Below are positions 38,101 through 46,054 of a stretch of 64,000 bases of DNA, in pieces (within the stretch, counting starts at the first letter, position 1; each line of letters begins with the position of its first letter). Origin of the DNA: Microbacterium capsulatum. GTDB lineage: Bacteria > Actinomycetota > Actinomycetes > Actinomycetales > Microbacteriaceae. A model generated the notes under the pieces. It saw only the letters and a list, made by a program, of their open reading frames with translations. It did no database searches and had not been told where the DNA came from. Position numbers and translations under genes: made by a program. The stretch spans positions 181,674 to 245,673 of the forward strand of contig NZ_JAVFCB010000007.1 in NCBI RefSeq assembly GCF_030865425.1, in the 5' to 3' direction.

Positions 38101-40815
38101 GTGCGACTGCTGACGGGTGCCTCCGTGTGGTCGTTGCACGGCGAGTCGGCCATCGGCCTGCGGGGCATCGTCGTCTCCGACGGCCCGACCGGCGTCCGCG
38201 GGCAGGCGCTCGACGACCGCGCACCGTCGGCGAGCCTCCCCTCGGCGACATCCATCGCGGCGAGTTGGGACCTCGACCGGCTGCGCTCGCTCGGCCGGCT
38301 GATCGCCGCCGAGGCGCGGTCGAAGGGGGTCGACGTGGTGCTCGGGCCGACGATCAACCTGCACCGCAGCCCCCGCGGCGGCCGCCACTTCGAGGCGTTC
38401 AGCGAGGACCCGTGGCTGACCGGCACCCTCGCGTCGACCTACGTCGAGGCCGTCCAGGCGGAGGGCGTCGGCGTCACGCCGAAGCACTACGTCGCGAACG
38501 ACAGCGAGACCGACCGGCACACCGTCGACGTCCGCGTCGATGAGCGCACGCTGCGCGAGCTCTACCTCGCGCCGTTCGAGCGCGCCGTCGCCTCGGGCGC
38601 CTGGATGATCATGTCCTCCTACAACCAGGTCAACGGGAACCCCGCCACGGCGAACGAGCTGCTCGCCTCGCCGCTGAAGGACGAGTGGGGCTTCGACGGG
38701 GTCGTGATCTCCGACTGGGGCGCCGTCACCGACACGGTCCGGTCGGCGGCGTCGGCTCAGGACCTCGTCATGCCCGGCCCCGACGGCCCGTGGGGCGACG
38801 CCCTGCTCGCCGCGATCCGGGCGGGCGAGATCGACGAGCGGATCATCGACGACAAGGTGGCGCGCCTGCTCCAGCTCGCCGAGCGCGTCGGAGCCCTCGA
38901 CGCGTCGCCGCGCACCGAGACCCCGCTGCCGTGGGTGGATGAGGACATCGCCACGATCCTGCGGGAGGCCGCGGCGGACGGAATGGTCCTCGCGCGCAAC
39001 ACCGGCCTCCTTCCGCTCGCCGACGAGGGGCAGCGCATCGCCGTCATCGGGCATCATGCACTCGTCGGGCGCGGGCAGGGCGGTGGCTCCGCGAGCGTGT
39101 TCCCGCCGTACCAGGTCAGTCCGCTCGACGGCATCCGAGCGGCGTTCCCGAAGGTGACCTCGACCGTCGGCGTGCCGCCGACATCCGACCTCACGCGTCT
39201 GCCGGCCGCGTCACTGACCCACGCGGGCGGATCCGGCGTCGAGGTCTCCTACCTCGACGCCGACGGCTCGGTCTTCGCCTCGGAGATCTTCCCGAGCGGC
39301 CGTTTCGCGTGGTTCGGCGACGCGAACCTGGCCATGGCTGCGCAGATCCGGATCCGGACCACCTACGTCGTCCCGGCCGACGGCCCCCGGCGCCTGGGCG
39401 TCTCGGGTCTCGGCGGCCTGGAATGGAAGGTCGACGGGAAGGTCGTCTTCTCGGGCAGGGTCGAGCCGGTCGACGGCGCCGACCTGATGGAGACGGTGCT
39501 GAACCCGCCGGTGCGGCGCGCCGAGTTCGCCTTCGTCGCCGGGCAGCGCGTGCCCCTCGAGGTGACGCTGAGCCCTTACCTTCCGAACGGGATCCCGTTC
39601 GCCGCCCTCATCCTGGGCGAGGAGCAGATCTTCGACGACCCGAAGGTCGAGCTCGAGCGCGCGGTGGCTGCGGCGCGCGACGCCGACATCGCGGTCGTCG
39701 TGGTCGGCACGACCGAGGTGATCGAATCCGAGGGCTACGACCGTGCCTCCCTCGCCCTGCCGGACGGACACGACGATCTCGTCCGTGCGGTGGCCGCCGT
39801 CAACGACCGGACGATCGTGGTGGTCAACGCGGGCGCCCCGGTGCTCATGCCGTGGTTCGACGAGGTCGCGGCGGTGGTGCTCGCGTGGTTCCCCGGGCAG
39901 GAGTTCGGCAACGCGCTCGCCGATGTCCTGCGCGGCGAGCGCGAGCCGGGCGGCCGGATGCCGACCACCTGGCCGCGAGCCGAGGCCGACGTCCCGGTCT
40001 GGACCGTCGAACCCGCCGATGGCGTCCTCGAGTACGCCGAACGCGGTGACATCGGGTACCGGGCATGGACCCGCCAGGGGCATCCGGCACCGCTGCTCGC
40101 GTTCGGCTCGGGCCTCGGCTACACCACCTGGACGACCGCGAACGCCGCCGCTGAGGTGCTCGCCGAGGGCGGCGCCCGTGTGACGGCCGACGTCGAGAAC
40201 ACGGGCGAGCGCACCGGGAAGCAGGTGGTGCAGGCCTATCTCTCGCGTACGGGCCCCTCCGACATCGACAGGCCGGAGCTCTGGCTCGCCGGGTTCGCCG
40301 TCGTGCGCGCCGAGCCGGGGGCGGTCACGGCGATCTCCATCGACCTCGAGCCGCGCGCCTTCGCGCACTGGTCGGTCGAGTCGCACGCATGGACGGTCGA
40401 GCCCGGCAGCTACGCGGTGAGACTCGGCACCGGCATCGATGCGCTCGGCGAGGCGATCCCCGTCGAGGTCACGAGCACTGCCACCGGGCTGCGCGCCCTC
40501 GAACCGGACGACGTCGCCTTCGGGATCCGCAGCGACTTCGCCCCGCGCACGATCGCACCGGTGGTGACGGTCGACCACGGGCGGGACGCCTCGACCGGCC
40601 CGATCCCGACTGCGGCGAGCCCGCTCGGCGACCTGCTCGATCACCCGGTCACGAGGTCCGTGATCGAGCAGACGGCGCCGGATCTCGCCACCCACCCGAT
40701 GCTCGGGATGATCAAGGCGATGCCCCTTGCCACGGTGCTCACGATGGCCGCCGGGCAGATCCCCGCCGAGACGGTGCAGCTCCTCACCGAGCGCCTCGCC
40801 GCTGTCGCCGACTGA
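35164..40815 (+). CDS. Triple glycoside hydrolase fusion GH20-GH1-GH3
   Basis: 1,883 aa from one uninterrupted frame. Domain 1, residues ~1-550: GH20 beta-N-acetylhexosaminidase with H-L-H-L-T-D-D-Q-G-W-R and the catalytic pair Asp319-Glu320 in H-I-G-G-D-E-A-F. Domain 2, ~554-935: GH1 beta-glycosidase, acid/base Glu708 (T-I-N-E-P-N) and nucleophile Glu862 (V-T-E-N-G). Domain 3, ~968-1883: GH3 beta-glucosidase with nucleophile Asp1184 (V-I-S-D-W-G), a PA14-like insert near residue 1360, and a fibronectin-like end. All active-site residues are intact. There is no signal peptide, so it is intracellular. An AAGGAG with ATG at 36823 (residue 554) could start the GH1-GH3 part separately. It may digest imported beta-glycosides. 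Start: ATG with GAAAGGACGAG. Confidence 0.88.
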   Translation: MTSPTPLQRILPVPRTVEERPGHARIRPGAPLTVASAELLPSARLLAERLEAWAGIAVASPVVSAPAPGGIHLAVAPADELVATVPPATGVAADGADLGDERSALTLAADGIRVVGAAPAGVHRAVTTLAALAEQGERDAEGLVLPAAAIADGPHLAWRGLSFDVVRATFTKQEVLRVIELLDRYRMNVLHLHLTDDQGWRIEIPSRPELTPPGSAHFTQAEFREIVEFAQERFITVVPEIDLPGHSSAALVAYPEMTRSGTAWAFPSDPMQAIALMASGEHQPQYLDPEKDEVWAFVDDVVSAVAALTPGRFVHIGGDEAFGMPHDEHVAFVQRAREIVRRHGKEPVGWQEAIRADSAPGELVQLWIDGGAAIDGESPFLAALPPQLTELLVTAFADSAADPERVVEKRARVIMSRTGLAYLDAPYAEPSTDEDGEARRARVGMPGYPAVTIEGSATVPIPGIDEPTELDVVGFEAAIWCETVQDFDDLSYLLLPRLPGLAQRAWAPGPARDWADLRVRLGAQAPAWRREGLTFHHAPSIDWRGEPAQKETSMSRVPDGFLWGASTSAHQVEGNNVSSDFWRMEGGGPILAEYSGDADDSYHRYPEDMRLLADAGLNAYRFSIEWARIEPEKGRWSNAQLAHYRRMIDTARSLGLEPVVTLHHFTSPYWFAEAGGWKGDEALERWALYIEKVSAILGDVGWVCTINEPNMVGLTHMFLGAEADALTGGITFAQDGPLMPDTAIGERLVEAHRLATRILRKRTSAKVGWTIAQQAFTPTEGNEAMFEKVNWAWEDLFLEASRDDDFVGVQSYTTQPVGADGPVPHPPHPDNTITGWAYRPDALGIALRHAHDVTGKPLLVTENGIAIADDTRRIEYTREALRHLAAAVEDGIDVRGYLHWSALDNYEWGHWAPTFGLIAVDRETFERRPKPSLAWLGEVARTNAAEIPAGTTSFAPGSAVDGSTTRHADALARLTLEQKVRLLTGASVWSLHGESAIGLRGIVVSDGPTGVRGQALDDRAPSASLPSATSIAASWDLDRLRSLGRLIAAEARSKGVDVVLGPTINLHRSPRGGRHFEAFSEDPWLTGTLASTYVEAVQAEGVGVTPKHYVANDSETDRHTVDVRVDERTLRELYLAPFERAVASGAWMIMSSYNQVNGNPATANELLASPLKDEWGFDGVVISDWGAVTDTVRSAASAQDLVMPGPDGPWGDALLAAIRAGEIDERIIDDKVARLLQLAERVGALDASPRTETPLPWVDEDIATILREAAADGMVLARNTGLLPLADEGQRIAVIGHHALVGRGQGGGSASVFPPYQVSPLDGIRAAFPKVTSTVGVPPTSDLTRLPAASLTHAGGSGVEVSYLDADGSVFASEIFPSGRFAWFGDANLAMAAQIRIRTTYVVPADGPRRLGVSGLGGLEWKVDGKVVFSGRVEPVDGADLMETVLNPPVRRAEFAFVAGQRVPLEVTLSPYLPNGIPFAALILGEEQIFDDPKVELERAVAAARDADIAVVVVGTTEVIESEGYDRASLALPDGHDDLVRAVAAVNDRTIVVVNAGAPVLMPWFDEVAAVVLAWFPGQEFGNALADVLRGEREPGGRMPTTWPRAEADVPVWTVEPADGVLEYAERGDIGYRAWTRQGHPAPLLAFGSGLGYTTWTTANAAAEVLAEGGARVTADVENTGERTGKQVVQAYLSRTGPSDIDRPELWLAGFAVVRAEPGAVTAISIDLEPRAFAHWSVESHAWTVEPGSYAVRLGTGIDALGEAIPVEVTSTATGLRALEPDDVAFGIRSDFAPRTIAPVVTVDHGRDASTGPIPTAASPLGDLLDHPVTRSVIEQTAPDLATHPMLGMIKAMPLATVLTMAAGQIPAETVQLLTERLAAVAD
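36812..36825 (+). promoter_or_regulatory. Internal Shine-Dalgarno and ATG at the GH20/GH1 junction
   Basis: AAGGAG stands 6 nt before the in-frame ATG 36823, exactly at the natural start of a GH1 domain (M-S-R-V-P-D-G-F-L-W-G-A). This is the expected layout of two separate genes, yet the upstream GH20 frame has no stop before it. An independently started GH1-GH3 product of about 1,330 aa is plausible. Confidence 0.65.
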
Positions 40816-40821
40816 CCGAGG

Positions 40822-40854
40822 GTGAGGGGCTGCGGGCGGTCCGCAGCCCCTCAC
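40822..40854 (+). terminator. Terminator of the glycosidase operon
   Basis: A perfect 14-bp stem, GTGAGGGGCTGCGG / CCGCAGCCCCTCAC, with a 5-nt loop, 6 nt after the stop codon. Confidence 0.88.
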
Positions 40855-40915
40855 GTCGTTCGGGCGGGGCTTCTGCGCACATCGGCCGGCCGCGGGAGAA
40901 GACCGGGCTCGGACA

Positions 40916-40976
40916 CGCGGGAACAGGCGATCACCCCGGATCAGGCCGACGGGATCCGGATCCGCCTGATCCCGCG
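40916..40976. repeat. 61-bp dispersed palindromic repeat, copy B
   Basis: Second copy of the 32422-32482 repeat. A further TGATCCCGCGTG follows directly. Copies A and B bracket the double TetR, MFS and glycosidase genes. Confidence 0.9.
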
Positions 40977-41084
40977 TGGCCGCCTGATCCCGCGTGTCGG
41001 ATGTTCCGATCTCCACCCGTCCACCCGCGGATCTCCACCCTCGGGTGGTGCCCGCGGGATCCGGATCCGAGGAGCATCGGGGAC

Positions 41085-41672
41085 ATGAACCTCACCGTCC
41101 TCTCCGACATCCTTCTGATCCTCGTCGCCGTCGGCGTGATCGCCGTCCGGCAGATGACCTGGCGTCCCGTGCTCGGCGGCCGGGACTGGCTCTTCCCCGC
41201 GCTCGCCGCGGTCGTCGGCGCCGCGCTGAGCGTCCAGTCGCTGAACGGCGGCGCGCTCGGCCTGATCGACGTCGTCGCGTTCGTCATCGAGATCGTGATC
41301 TCCCTCGCCGTCGGCGCCGGGATGGGCGCGATCGCGCACATCCGCCCGATCGCCCGGACCGCGGGCGCTCCGGCGCCGGGGGCGTCCGCGAAGGCGATCG
41401 CGCTCGCCGCGGCCGAGTTCGAGACCCGCACAGGGGCCTGGGGTCTCGCGCTCTGGGTCGTGCTGATCGGCGCCCGCGTCGGCCTGTCCTTCGCGTTCGC
41501 CTCGTTCGGCAGCCACCTCGGGATCTCCGGCGGTCTGATCCTGCTCGTGCTCGCCGCGAACCGCGCCGCACGGATCCTGGTGCTGCACAACCGCGTCCTT
41601 CGACGGGCTCAGGAACCGGAGGGCCGGCGCACTGCCGCGCGGGGCGGTTCGGCGCGCATCATGGTTCCGTGA
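41085..41672 (+). CDS. Membrane protein of unknown function upstream of a two-component system
   Basis: 195 aa with about five to six helices. Its start M-N-L-T-V-L-S-D-I-L-L-I-L-V-A-V-G-V resembles small CcdC-type membrane proteins (DUF1453), but I cannot confirm the family. The final ~20 residues (from R-R-A-Q-E-P-E-G) are encoded by a family-2 repeat and look like a non-conserved extension. The stop overlaps the histidine kinase start (GTGA), so the three genes form one operon and the protein may be part of the signal-sensing unit. Start ATG 41085. Confidence 0.78.
   Translation: MNLTVLSDILLILVAVGVIAVRQMTWRPVLGGRDWLFPALAAVVGAALSVQSLNGGALGLIDVVAFVIEIVISLAVGAGMGAIAHIRPIARTAGAPAPGASAKAIALAAAEFETRTGAWGLALWVVLIGARVGLSFAFASFGSHLGISGGLILLVLAANRAARILVLHNRVLRRAQEPEGRRTAARGGSARIMVP
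41596..41620 (+). repeat. Family-2 repeat in the 3' end of the membrane protein gene
   Basis: TCCTTCGACGGGCTCAGGAA plus CCGGA closely follows the unit in bkdC. It is read in frame as R-R-A-Q-E-P-E. Confidence 0.75.
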
Positions 41673-42910
41673 CCCGCATCCCATCGCTGACCTGGTGGAG
41701 CGCCGGCATCAACCTCGCCGGCGCTCTCGCCGTCGTCTACGGCCTCTGGCATGTCGCACCGAGGATCGCGCCGTGGGTGATCGTGCTCATGCTCGCCGGA
41801 CTCGCCGCCTGGGCCGGTCGAACCCTGACGGCGGCGCTGCGCCGGCCGGAGACGGATCCGGCCGCGCAGAGCGCGTCGAGCCGGCTCTCCCGCGTGGTCG
41901 CGGCGGCCGTGCCCGTGGCCTTGGCCCTCACCGGGGGAATCACCGCGGTGCCGACGCAGGGGCTCGGGGCGGCGCTGCTCGTCGTCGCGGTGCTCCTCGC
42001 GACCAGCGATCCGACGACGCCCGCTCCGGCCTGGGGTGCGGTCGCGGCCGTGGGCGCCCTCGCGACCGCGGCCGGCGCGCTGCTCGCGGCGCAGGGTGCG
42101 GCGGGCCCTGACGGCGCCCAGGCGGGCGTGCTCGGATTCGTCGCCGTGCTCGCCGCGCTGGTGCTCGCGGTCGTCGGCGGGCTCGGCCGCCGGGCGCAGC
42201 GCGTGCTGCTGATCGAGCGGGCCCGATCCGCCGAGGACGCGCTGCGCGCGCAGGAGGCGGCGTCGCGCGTGGCGATCGCCCGTGACCTGCACGACGTGCT
42301 CGCGCACAGCCTCGGCGGACTCGTCGTGCAGCTCGACGCGGCGGAGGCGCTGCTCGAGGCGGGCGACGCGGAGGCGGCCGCGAGCCGGGTGGCCGCCGCC
42401 CGGAGGCTCGCCGCCGACGGCCTCGACGAGGCCCGCGAGGCCGTCCGCACCCTGCGCGAACCGGGCCGGCCGGAGCCTGCCGCGCCGCCGTCCGACTCGA
42501 TCGATCCGACCGAGCTCGGCGACCGCCTGCAGGCCCTGCTCACCGCGCACGAGGCGATCGGCGGCAGCGCCGGGCTCGGCGTCACGGGCCGACCGCGCCC
42601 GGTGCCGCCCGCGCTCGCCGACGCCCTGGTCCGTACGGTGCAGGAGGGTCTGAGCAACGCCCGGAAGCACGCGCCGGGGTCGGTCGTGCGGATCCGGATC
42701 CTCTGGCATCCTGACCGGGTGGAGTGCGTCGTCGAGAATCGGATCGGGTCGGACGTCCCCGCGGGCGCGCCCGGCAGCGGGCTCGCCTCGACCGGCGGAG
42801 GCTACGGCCTGCGCGGCGTGCGGGAGCGCTTCGCCGCGCTCGGCGGGACCGTGAACGCGGGCGTCGACACGGGCGGACTGTTCAGGCTGCGCGCGGAGGC
42901 GCCGGCATGA
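41669..42910 (+). CDS. Sensor histidine kinase, NarL/DesK type
   Basis: 413 aa from GTG 41669. Helices fill about the first 170 residues (roughly six), and a short coiled linker follows. The dimerisation/phosphoacceptor helix is R-V-A-I-A-R-D-L-H-D-V-L-A-H-S-L-G-G-L (HisKA_3). The HATPase_c part has N-A-R-K-H-A-P-G and G-Y-G-L-R-G-V-R-E-R. It autophosphorylates on the H-box histidine and signals to the response regulator, whose ATG overlaps its stop by 4 nt. The stimulus is not known; an integral membrane sensor suggests an envelope or lipid signal. Confidence 0.93.
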   Translation: MTRIPSLTWWSAGINLAGALAVVYGLWHVAPRIAPWVIVLMLAGLAAWAGRTLTAALRRPETDPAAQSASSRLSRVVAAAVPVALALTGGITAVPTQGLGAALLVVAVLLATSDPTTPAPAWGAVAAVGALATAAGALLAAQGAAGPDGAQAGVLGFVAVLAALVLAVVGGLGRRAQRVLLIERARSAEDALRAQEAASRVAIARDLHDVLAHSLGGLVVQLDAAEALLEAGDAEAAASRVAAARRLAADGLDEAREAVRTLREPGRPEPAAPPSDSIDPTELGDRLQALLTAHEAIGGSAGLGVTGRPRPVPPALADALVRTVQEGLSNARKHAPGSVVRIRILWHPDRVECVVENRIGSDVPAGAPGSGLASTGGGYGLRGVRERFAALGGTVNAGVDTGGLFRLRAEAPA

Positions 42911-43617
42911 GCGCGCGGATCCGGATCGTCATCGCCGACGACCAGGCGATCGTCCGCGACGGGCTGGAGACCGTGCTGAGCCTCGTCCCCGACTTCGAGG
43001 TGGTCGGCACCGCGGCCGACGGCGCCGCCGCGGTCGCCCTGATCGCGCAGCTCGCCCCCGACGTGGCCCTGATGGACCTGCGGATGCCCCTGCTGGACGG
43101 GGCATCCGCGACCGCGCGCGTGACCGCGGAAACGCCCGGCACCGCGGTCCTCGTGCTGACCACCTTCGCGGACGACGCCGACATCGTCGCAGCGCTGCGC
43201 GCCGGCGCGCGCGGCTACCTCACCAAGGACGCAGGCCGCGCCGAGCTCGCCGCCGCGATCCGGGCGGTGGCGGCCGGTCAGTCCACGTTCTCCGAGCCCG
43301 TGCGCGGGGTGCTGCTCGGGCGGATCGGCGCCCTTGCGGAGGCCGTGCCCGGGCCGGACGCGGCGGCCCGCCTCACGGACGCCGACGCGGATCCCGCCCT
43401 CGAGGAGACCCTCGCCGCTCGTTTCCCCGCCCTGACCGCCCGCGAGCGCGAGGTGTACGCGCTCGTCGTGCAGGGCCGCTCGAACGCCGAGATCGCGGCG
43501 GCGCTGTTCGTCGGCGTCTCGACGGTGAAGACGCACATCAACGCGCTTTTCGCGAAGCTCGGCGCCCGCGACCGCGCGCAGGCGATCGCGATGGGCCTCG
43601 GCAGCACCGGCCGCTGA
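42907..43617 (+). CDS. Response regulator, NarL/LuxR type
   Basis: 236 aa. The receiver has acidic residues D11 and D12, the phospho-acceptor Asp57 (A-L-M-D-L-R-M-P) and the conserved Lys in Y-L-T-K-D. The C-terminal LuxR helix-turn-helix is L-T-A-R-E-R-E-V-Y-A-L-V-V-Q-G-R-S-N-A-E. A linker of about 40 residues between them is longer than usual. It is translated together with the kinase (ATGA). Target genes are unknown; the following lipoprotein gene has its own leaderless promoter. Confidence 0.94.
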   Translation: MSARIRIVIADDQAIVRDGLETVLSLVPDFEVVGTAADGAAAVALIAQLAPDVALMDLRMPLLDGASATARVTAETPGTAVLVLTTFADDADIVAALRAGARGYLTKDAGRAELAAAIRAVAAGQSTFSEPVRGVLLGRIGALAEAVPGPDAAARLTDADADPALEETLAARFPALTAREREVYALVVQGRSNAEIAAALFVGVSTVKTHINALFAKLGARDRAQAIAMGLGSTGR

Positions 43618-43691
43618 GCGTCCCGGACCGAGGCTCCGCGACCGGGGCCCGTCTCCCGCGCACGGCTGGCGGGGATCCAAGGTGCTCCGCA

Positions 43692-43697
43692 TAGACT
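43692..43697 (+). promoter_or_regulatory. -10 box TAGACT of the lipoprotein gene
   Basis: TAGACT ends 8 nt before ATG 43706. Confidence 0.5.
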
Positions 43698-43705
43698 CGG
43701 GGGGA

Positions 43706-45007
43706 ATGGCAGGGGGTCGAATGCGCTGGATCACAACTCGTCGCGCCGGAGCACTGGTGGCGAGCGCCGTGGCACTCGCACTGGTCCTGACCGGGTGCGG
43801 CGGCGGAAGCGTGGCGGCCCCGACGTTCACCCCGAAGCCGCAGGTGCAGGGCCCGCTGCCGAACGACGTGCAGGACCAGCTCAAGGCGGCCGTGCAGCGG
43901 GCGATGGCGGCGAGCGGATCCAGCGGCGCGATCGTCGGCGTGTGGGCGCCGTGGAGCGGATCCTGGGTGGTCGGCCTCGGCACCGTCGCCCCGGGGGACA
44001 AGACCCCGGTGAAGACCGACATGTCGTTCCGGATCGCCGACGTCACCCGGATGATGACCTGCGACGTGCTCTACGCGCTCGCCGACCGCGACATCGTCAA
44101 GCTGGACGACAAGATCCCGACCTACGTCTCGGGTGTGCCGGATCTGTCCGACGTCAGCCTCCTCGATCTGTGCGACGGCACCGCCGGCATCGGGTCCTCC
44201 GCGAGCACGGTGATGTCCGCGTGGCTGAACAACCCGGACCGGGAGTGGGAGCCCAAAGAGCTCGCCTCCTACGGGCTCGGGCAGTCGCGCACCCCGGCGC
44301 ACACCGCCTACCGCGACTCGGACGCCGGCTACCTGCTGCTCGGGCTCGCGCTCGAGCGCGCCACGGGCCGCACCGCGGCGCAGCTGATCCGCGAGTACGT
44401 CACCTCGCCGCTCGGACTCTCCTCCACGTCGCTGCCCGGCTCGACCGCGGACGCCCCCCAGCCCGCGCCGGCGCTGGACGGGTTCTATCTGCCGCAGGCC
44501 GCCAACGGCGCCTACGCGTGCGACAAGCCCGCCGACATCACCGTGGCCTCGGCGAGCATGGGCTACACCGCGTCCGGCGTCGTCTCCACGATCGACGATC
44601 TCGGCCGGTACGCGCAGGCCGCCGCCGTCCAGGCGCTGCGCGTGAAGGACACGCCCAAGCGCTTCGGGAAACCGCTCGCCGTCGCCTCCGGAGCACCGTC
44701 CTGGTACCAGGCCACCGGCGGGGCGTACCTCGTCGGATCCTTGATCGGCCAGCACGGCGCGATCCCCGGCTACCTCACCGCCGCCTACTCCGACCCGGCC
44801 AGCGGGTTCACCGTGGCCGTCGTGCTCAACGACTCCAGCGCGGGCGGCGGGATCGCGGGCGACCTCGCCTGGGAGCTCTCCGCGATCGCCTCGAAGGCTC
44901 CGCCGGCCAAGGGGCGGAAGGCGCCGGCCTTCGCCCTGCCGTTCACGGCGGACGACCGCTCCAAGTCCGTCGACGCCGCGGCGATCTGCCATCCGGCGCA
45001 GGGCTGA
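43706..45007 (+). CDS. Lipoprotein with degenerate serine beta-lactamase/PBP-like fold
   Basis: 433 aa. A signal peptide ends at lipobox L-T-G-C31. The body is a class C beta-lactamase-like (serine hydrolase) domain. Fold markers remain, such as D-S-D-A-G-Y-L-L-L-G-L-A-L-E and the late H-G-A-I-P-G-Y-L-T. However, at the catalytic S-x-x-K site the protein reads D112-V-T-R115, so both the nucleophile and the lysine are replaced, and the Y-x-N motif reads Y-R-D. Hydrolysis by the usual mechanism is therefore unlikely; a binding or regulatory role outside the membrane is more probable. It starts leaderless from TAGACT. Confidence 0.85.
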   Translation: MAGGRMRWITTRRAGALVASAVALALVLTGCGGGSVAAPTFTPKPQVQGPLPNDVQDQLKAAVQRAMAASGSSGAIVGVWAPWSGSWVVGLGTVAPGDKTPVKTDMSFRIADVTRMMTCDVLYALADRDIVKLDDKIPTYVSGVPDLSDVSLLDLCDGTAGIGSSASTVMSAWLNNPDREWEPKELASYGLGQSRTPAHTAYRDSDAGYLLLGLALERATGRTAAQLIREYVTSPLGLSSTSLPGSTADAPQPAPALDGFYLPQAANGAYACDKPADITVASASMGYTASGVVSTIDDLGRYAQAAAVQALRVKDTPKRFGKPLAVASGAPSWYQATGGAYLVGSLIGQHGAIPGYLTAAYSDPASGFTVAVVLNDSSAGGGIAGDLAWELSAIASKAPPAKGRKAPAFALPFTADDRSKSVDAAAICHPAQG

Positions 45008-45037
45008 GCACGCCCGTCCCACGATCGGAGGTCCGCG

Positions 45038-46054
45038 ATGGCGATCGTCGACAACGGCATCTACGTCTCCGGTGTGCGCACCGACACGCCCCACACGCTC
45101 GACGAGACGTTCCGGCTCATGCACGACCGCGACGGCATGGGGTGGATCGGGCTGTACCGGCCGAGCGAGACCGAGGTGCGCCAGGTGGCGGCCGAGTTCG
45201 GCCTGCACGAGCTCGCCGTCGAGGACGCCCTCACCGGGCACCAGCGCTCCAAGCTGGAGCGCTACGGCGACACCCTGTTCGTCGTGCTGCGCCCCGCCCG
45301 TTACCTCGACGCGACCGAGGAGGTCGAATTCGGCGAGCTGCACGTGTTCGTCGGCCCGAACTTCGTCGTGACCATCCGTCACGCCGAGACGCCGAGTCTC
45401 AGCCGGGTCCGCGGCCGGATGGAGCGCGACCCCGAGCTGCTCGCCCGCGGGCCGGAGGCCGTGCTGTACGCGATCCTCGACGAGCTCGTCGACGAGTACT
45501 CGCCCGTGCTCGCGGGCCTCGACAACGACATCGACGAGATCGAGGCGCAGCTGTTCCTCGAGGAGGCCGACGTCACGCAGCGCATCTACGAGCTGTCCCG
45601 CGAGGTGATCGACTTCCAGCGGGCGACCCGACCGCTGCAGCCGATGCTGGAGGCGCTGCTGCGCGGATCCGCGAAGTACGCCGTCGACCTCGAACTGCAG
45701 CGGTACCTGCGCGACGTGCTCGACCACATCCTCGCCGTCGCCGAGCGGGTGGGCAGCTTCCGCAGCGCCCTCGACAACGCGCTGACCGTGGAGGCGACGA
45801 TCGTCGCCCGGCGGCAGAACGAGGAGATGCGCCGGATGACCGAGGAGAGCATGCGACAGGGCGAGGAGGTGAAGAAGATCTCCTCCTGGGCGGCCATCTT
45901 CTTCGCGCCGACGATCGTCGCCGGCATCTACGGGATGAACTTCCACGACATGCCCGAACTCGGCTGGGGCTTCGGCTACCCGATGGCGATCGGCCTCATG
46001 GTCGGCGGCGCCGCCGTGCTGTACGTCGTGTTCAAGAAACGCGGCTGGCTGTAG
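45038..46054 (+). CDS. corA: Magnesium/cobalt transporter CorA family
   Basis: 338 aa. It has a large N-terminal cytoplasmic domain with long helices, then two C-terminal transmembrane helices. The first ends in the defining Y-G-M-N motif (GMN at residues 299-301), followed by F-H-D-M-P-E-L in place of the usual M-P-E-L loop. It is a pentameric channel for Mg2+ or other divalent ions, gated by cytoplasmic Mg2+. ATG 45038 has a CGGAGG Shine-Dalgarno. No riboswitch-like Mg sensor is seen in the 30-nt gap upstream. Confidence 0.95.
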   Translation: MAIVDNGIYVSGVRTDTPHTLDETFRLMHDRDGMGWIGLYRPSETEVRQVAAEFGLHELAVEDALTGHQRSKLERYGDTLFVVLRPARYLDATEEVEFGELHVFVGPNFVVTIRHAETPSLSRVRGRMERDPELLARGPEAVLYAILDELVDEYSPVLAGLDNDIDEIEAQLFLEEADVTQRIYELSREVIDFQRATRPLQPMLEALLRGSAKYAVDLELQRYLRDVLDHILAVAERVGSFRSALDNALTVEATIVARRQNEEMRRMTEESMRQGEEVKKISSWAAIFFAPTIVAGIYGMNFHDMPELGWGFGYPMAIGLMVGGAAVLYVVFKKRGWL

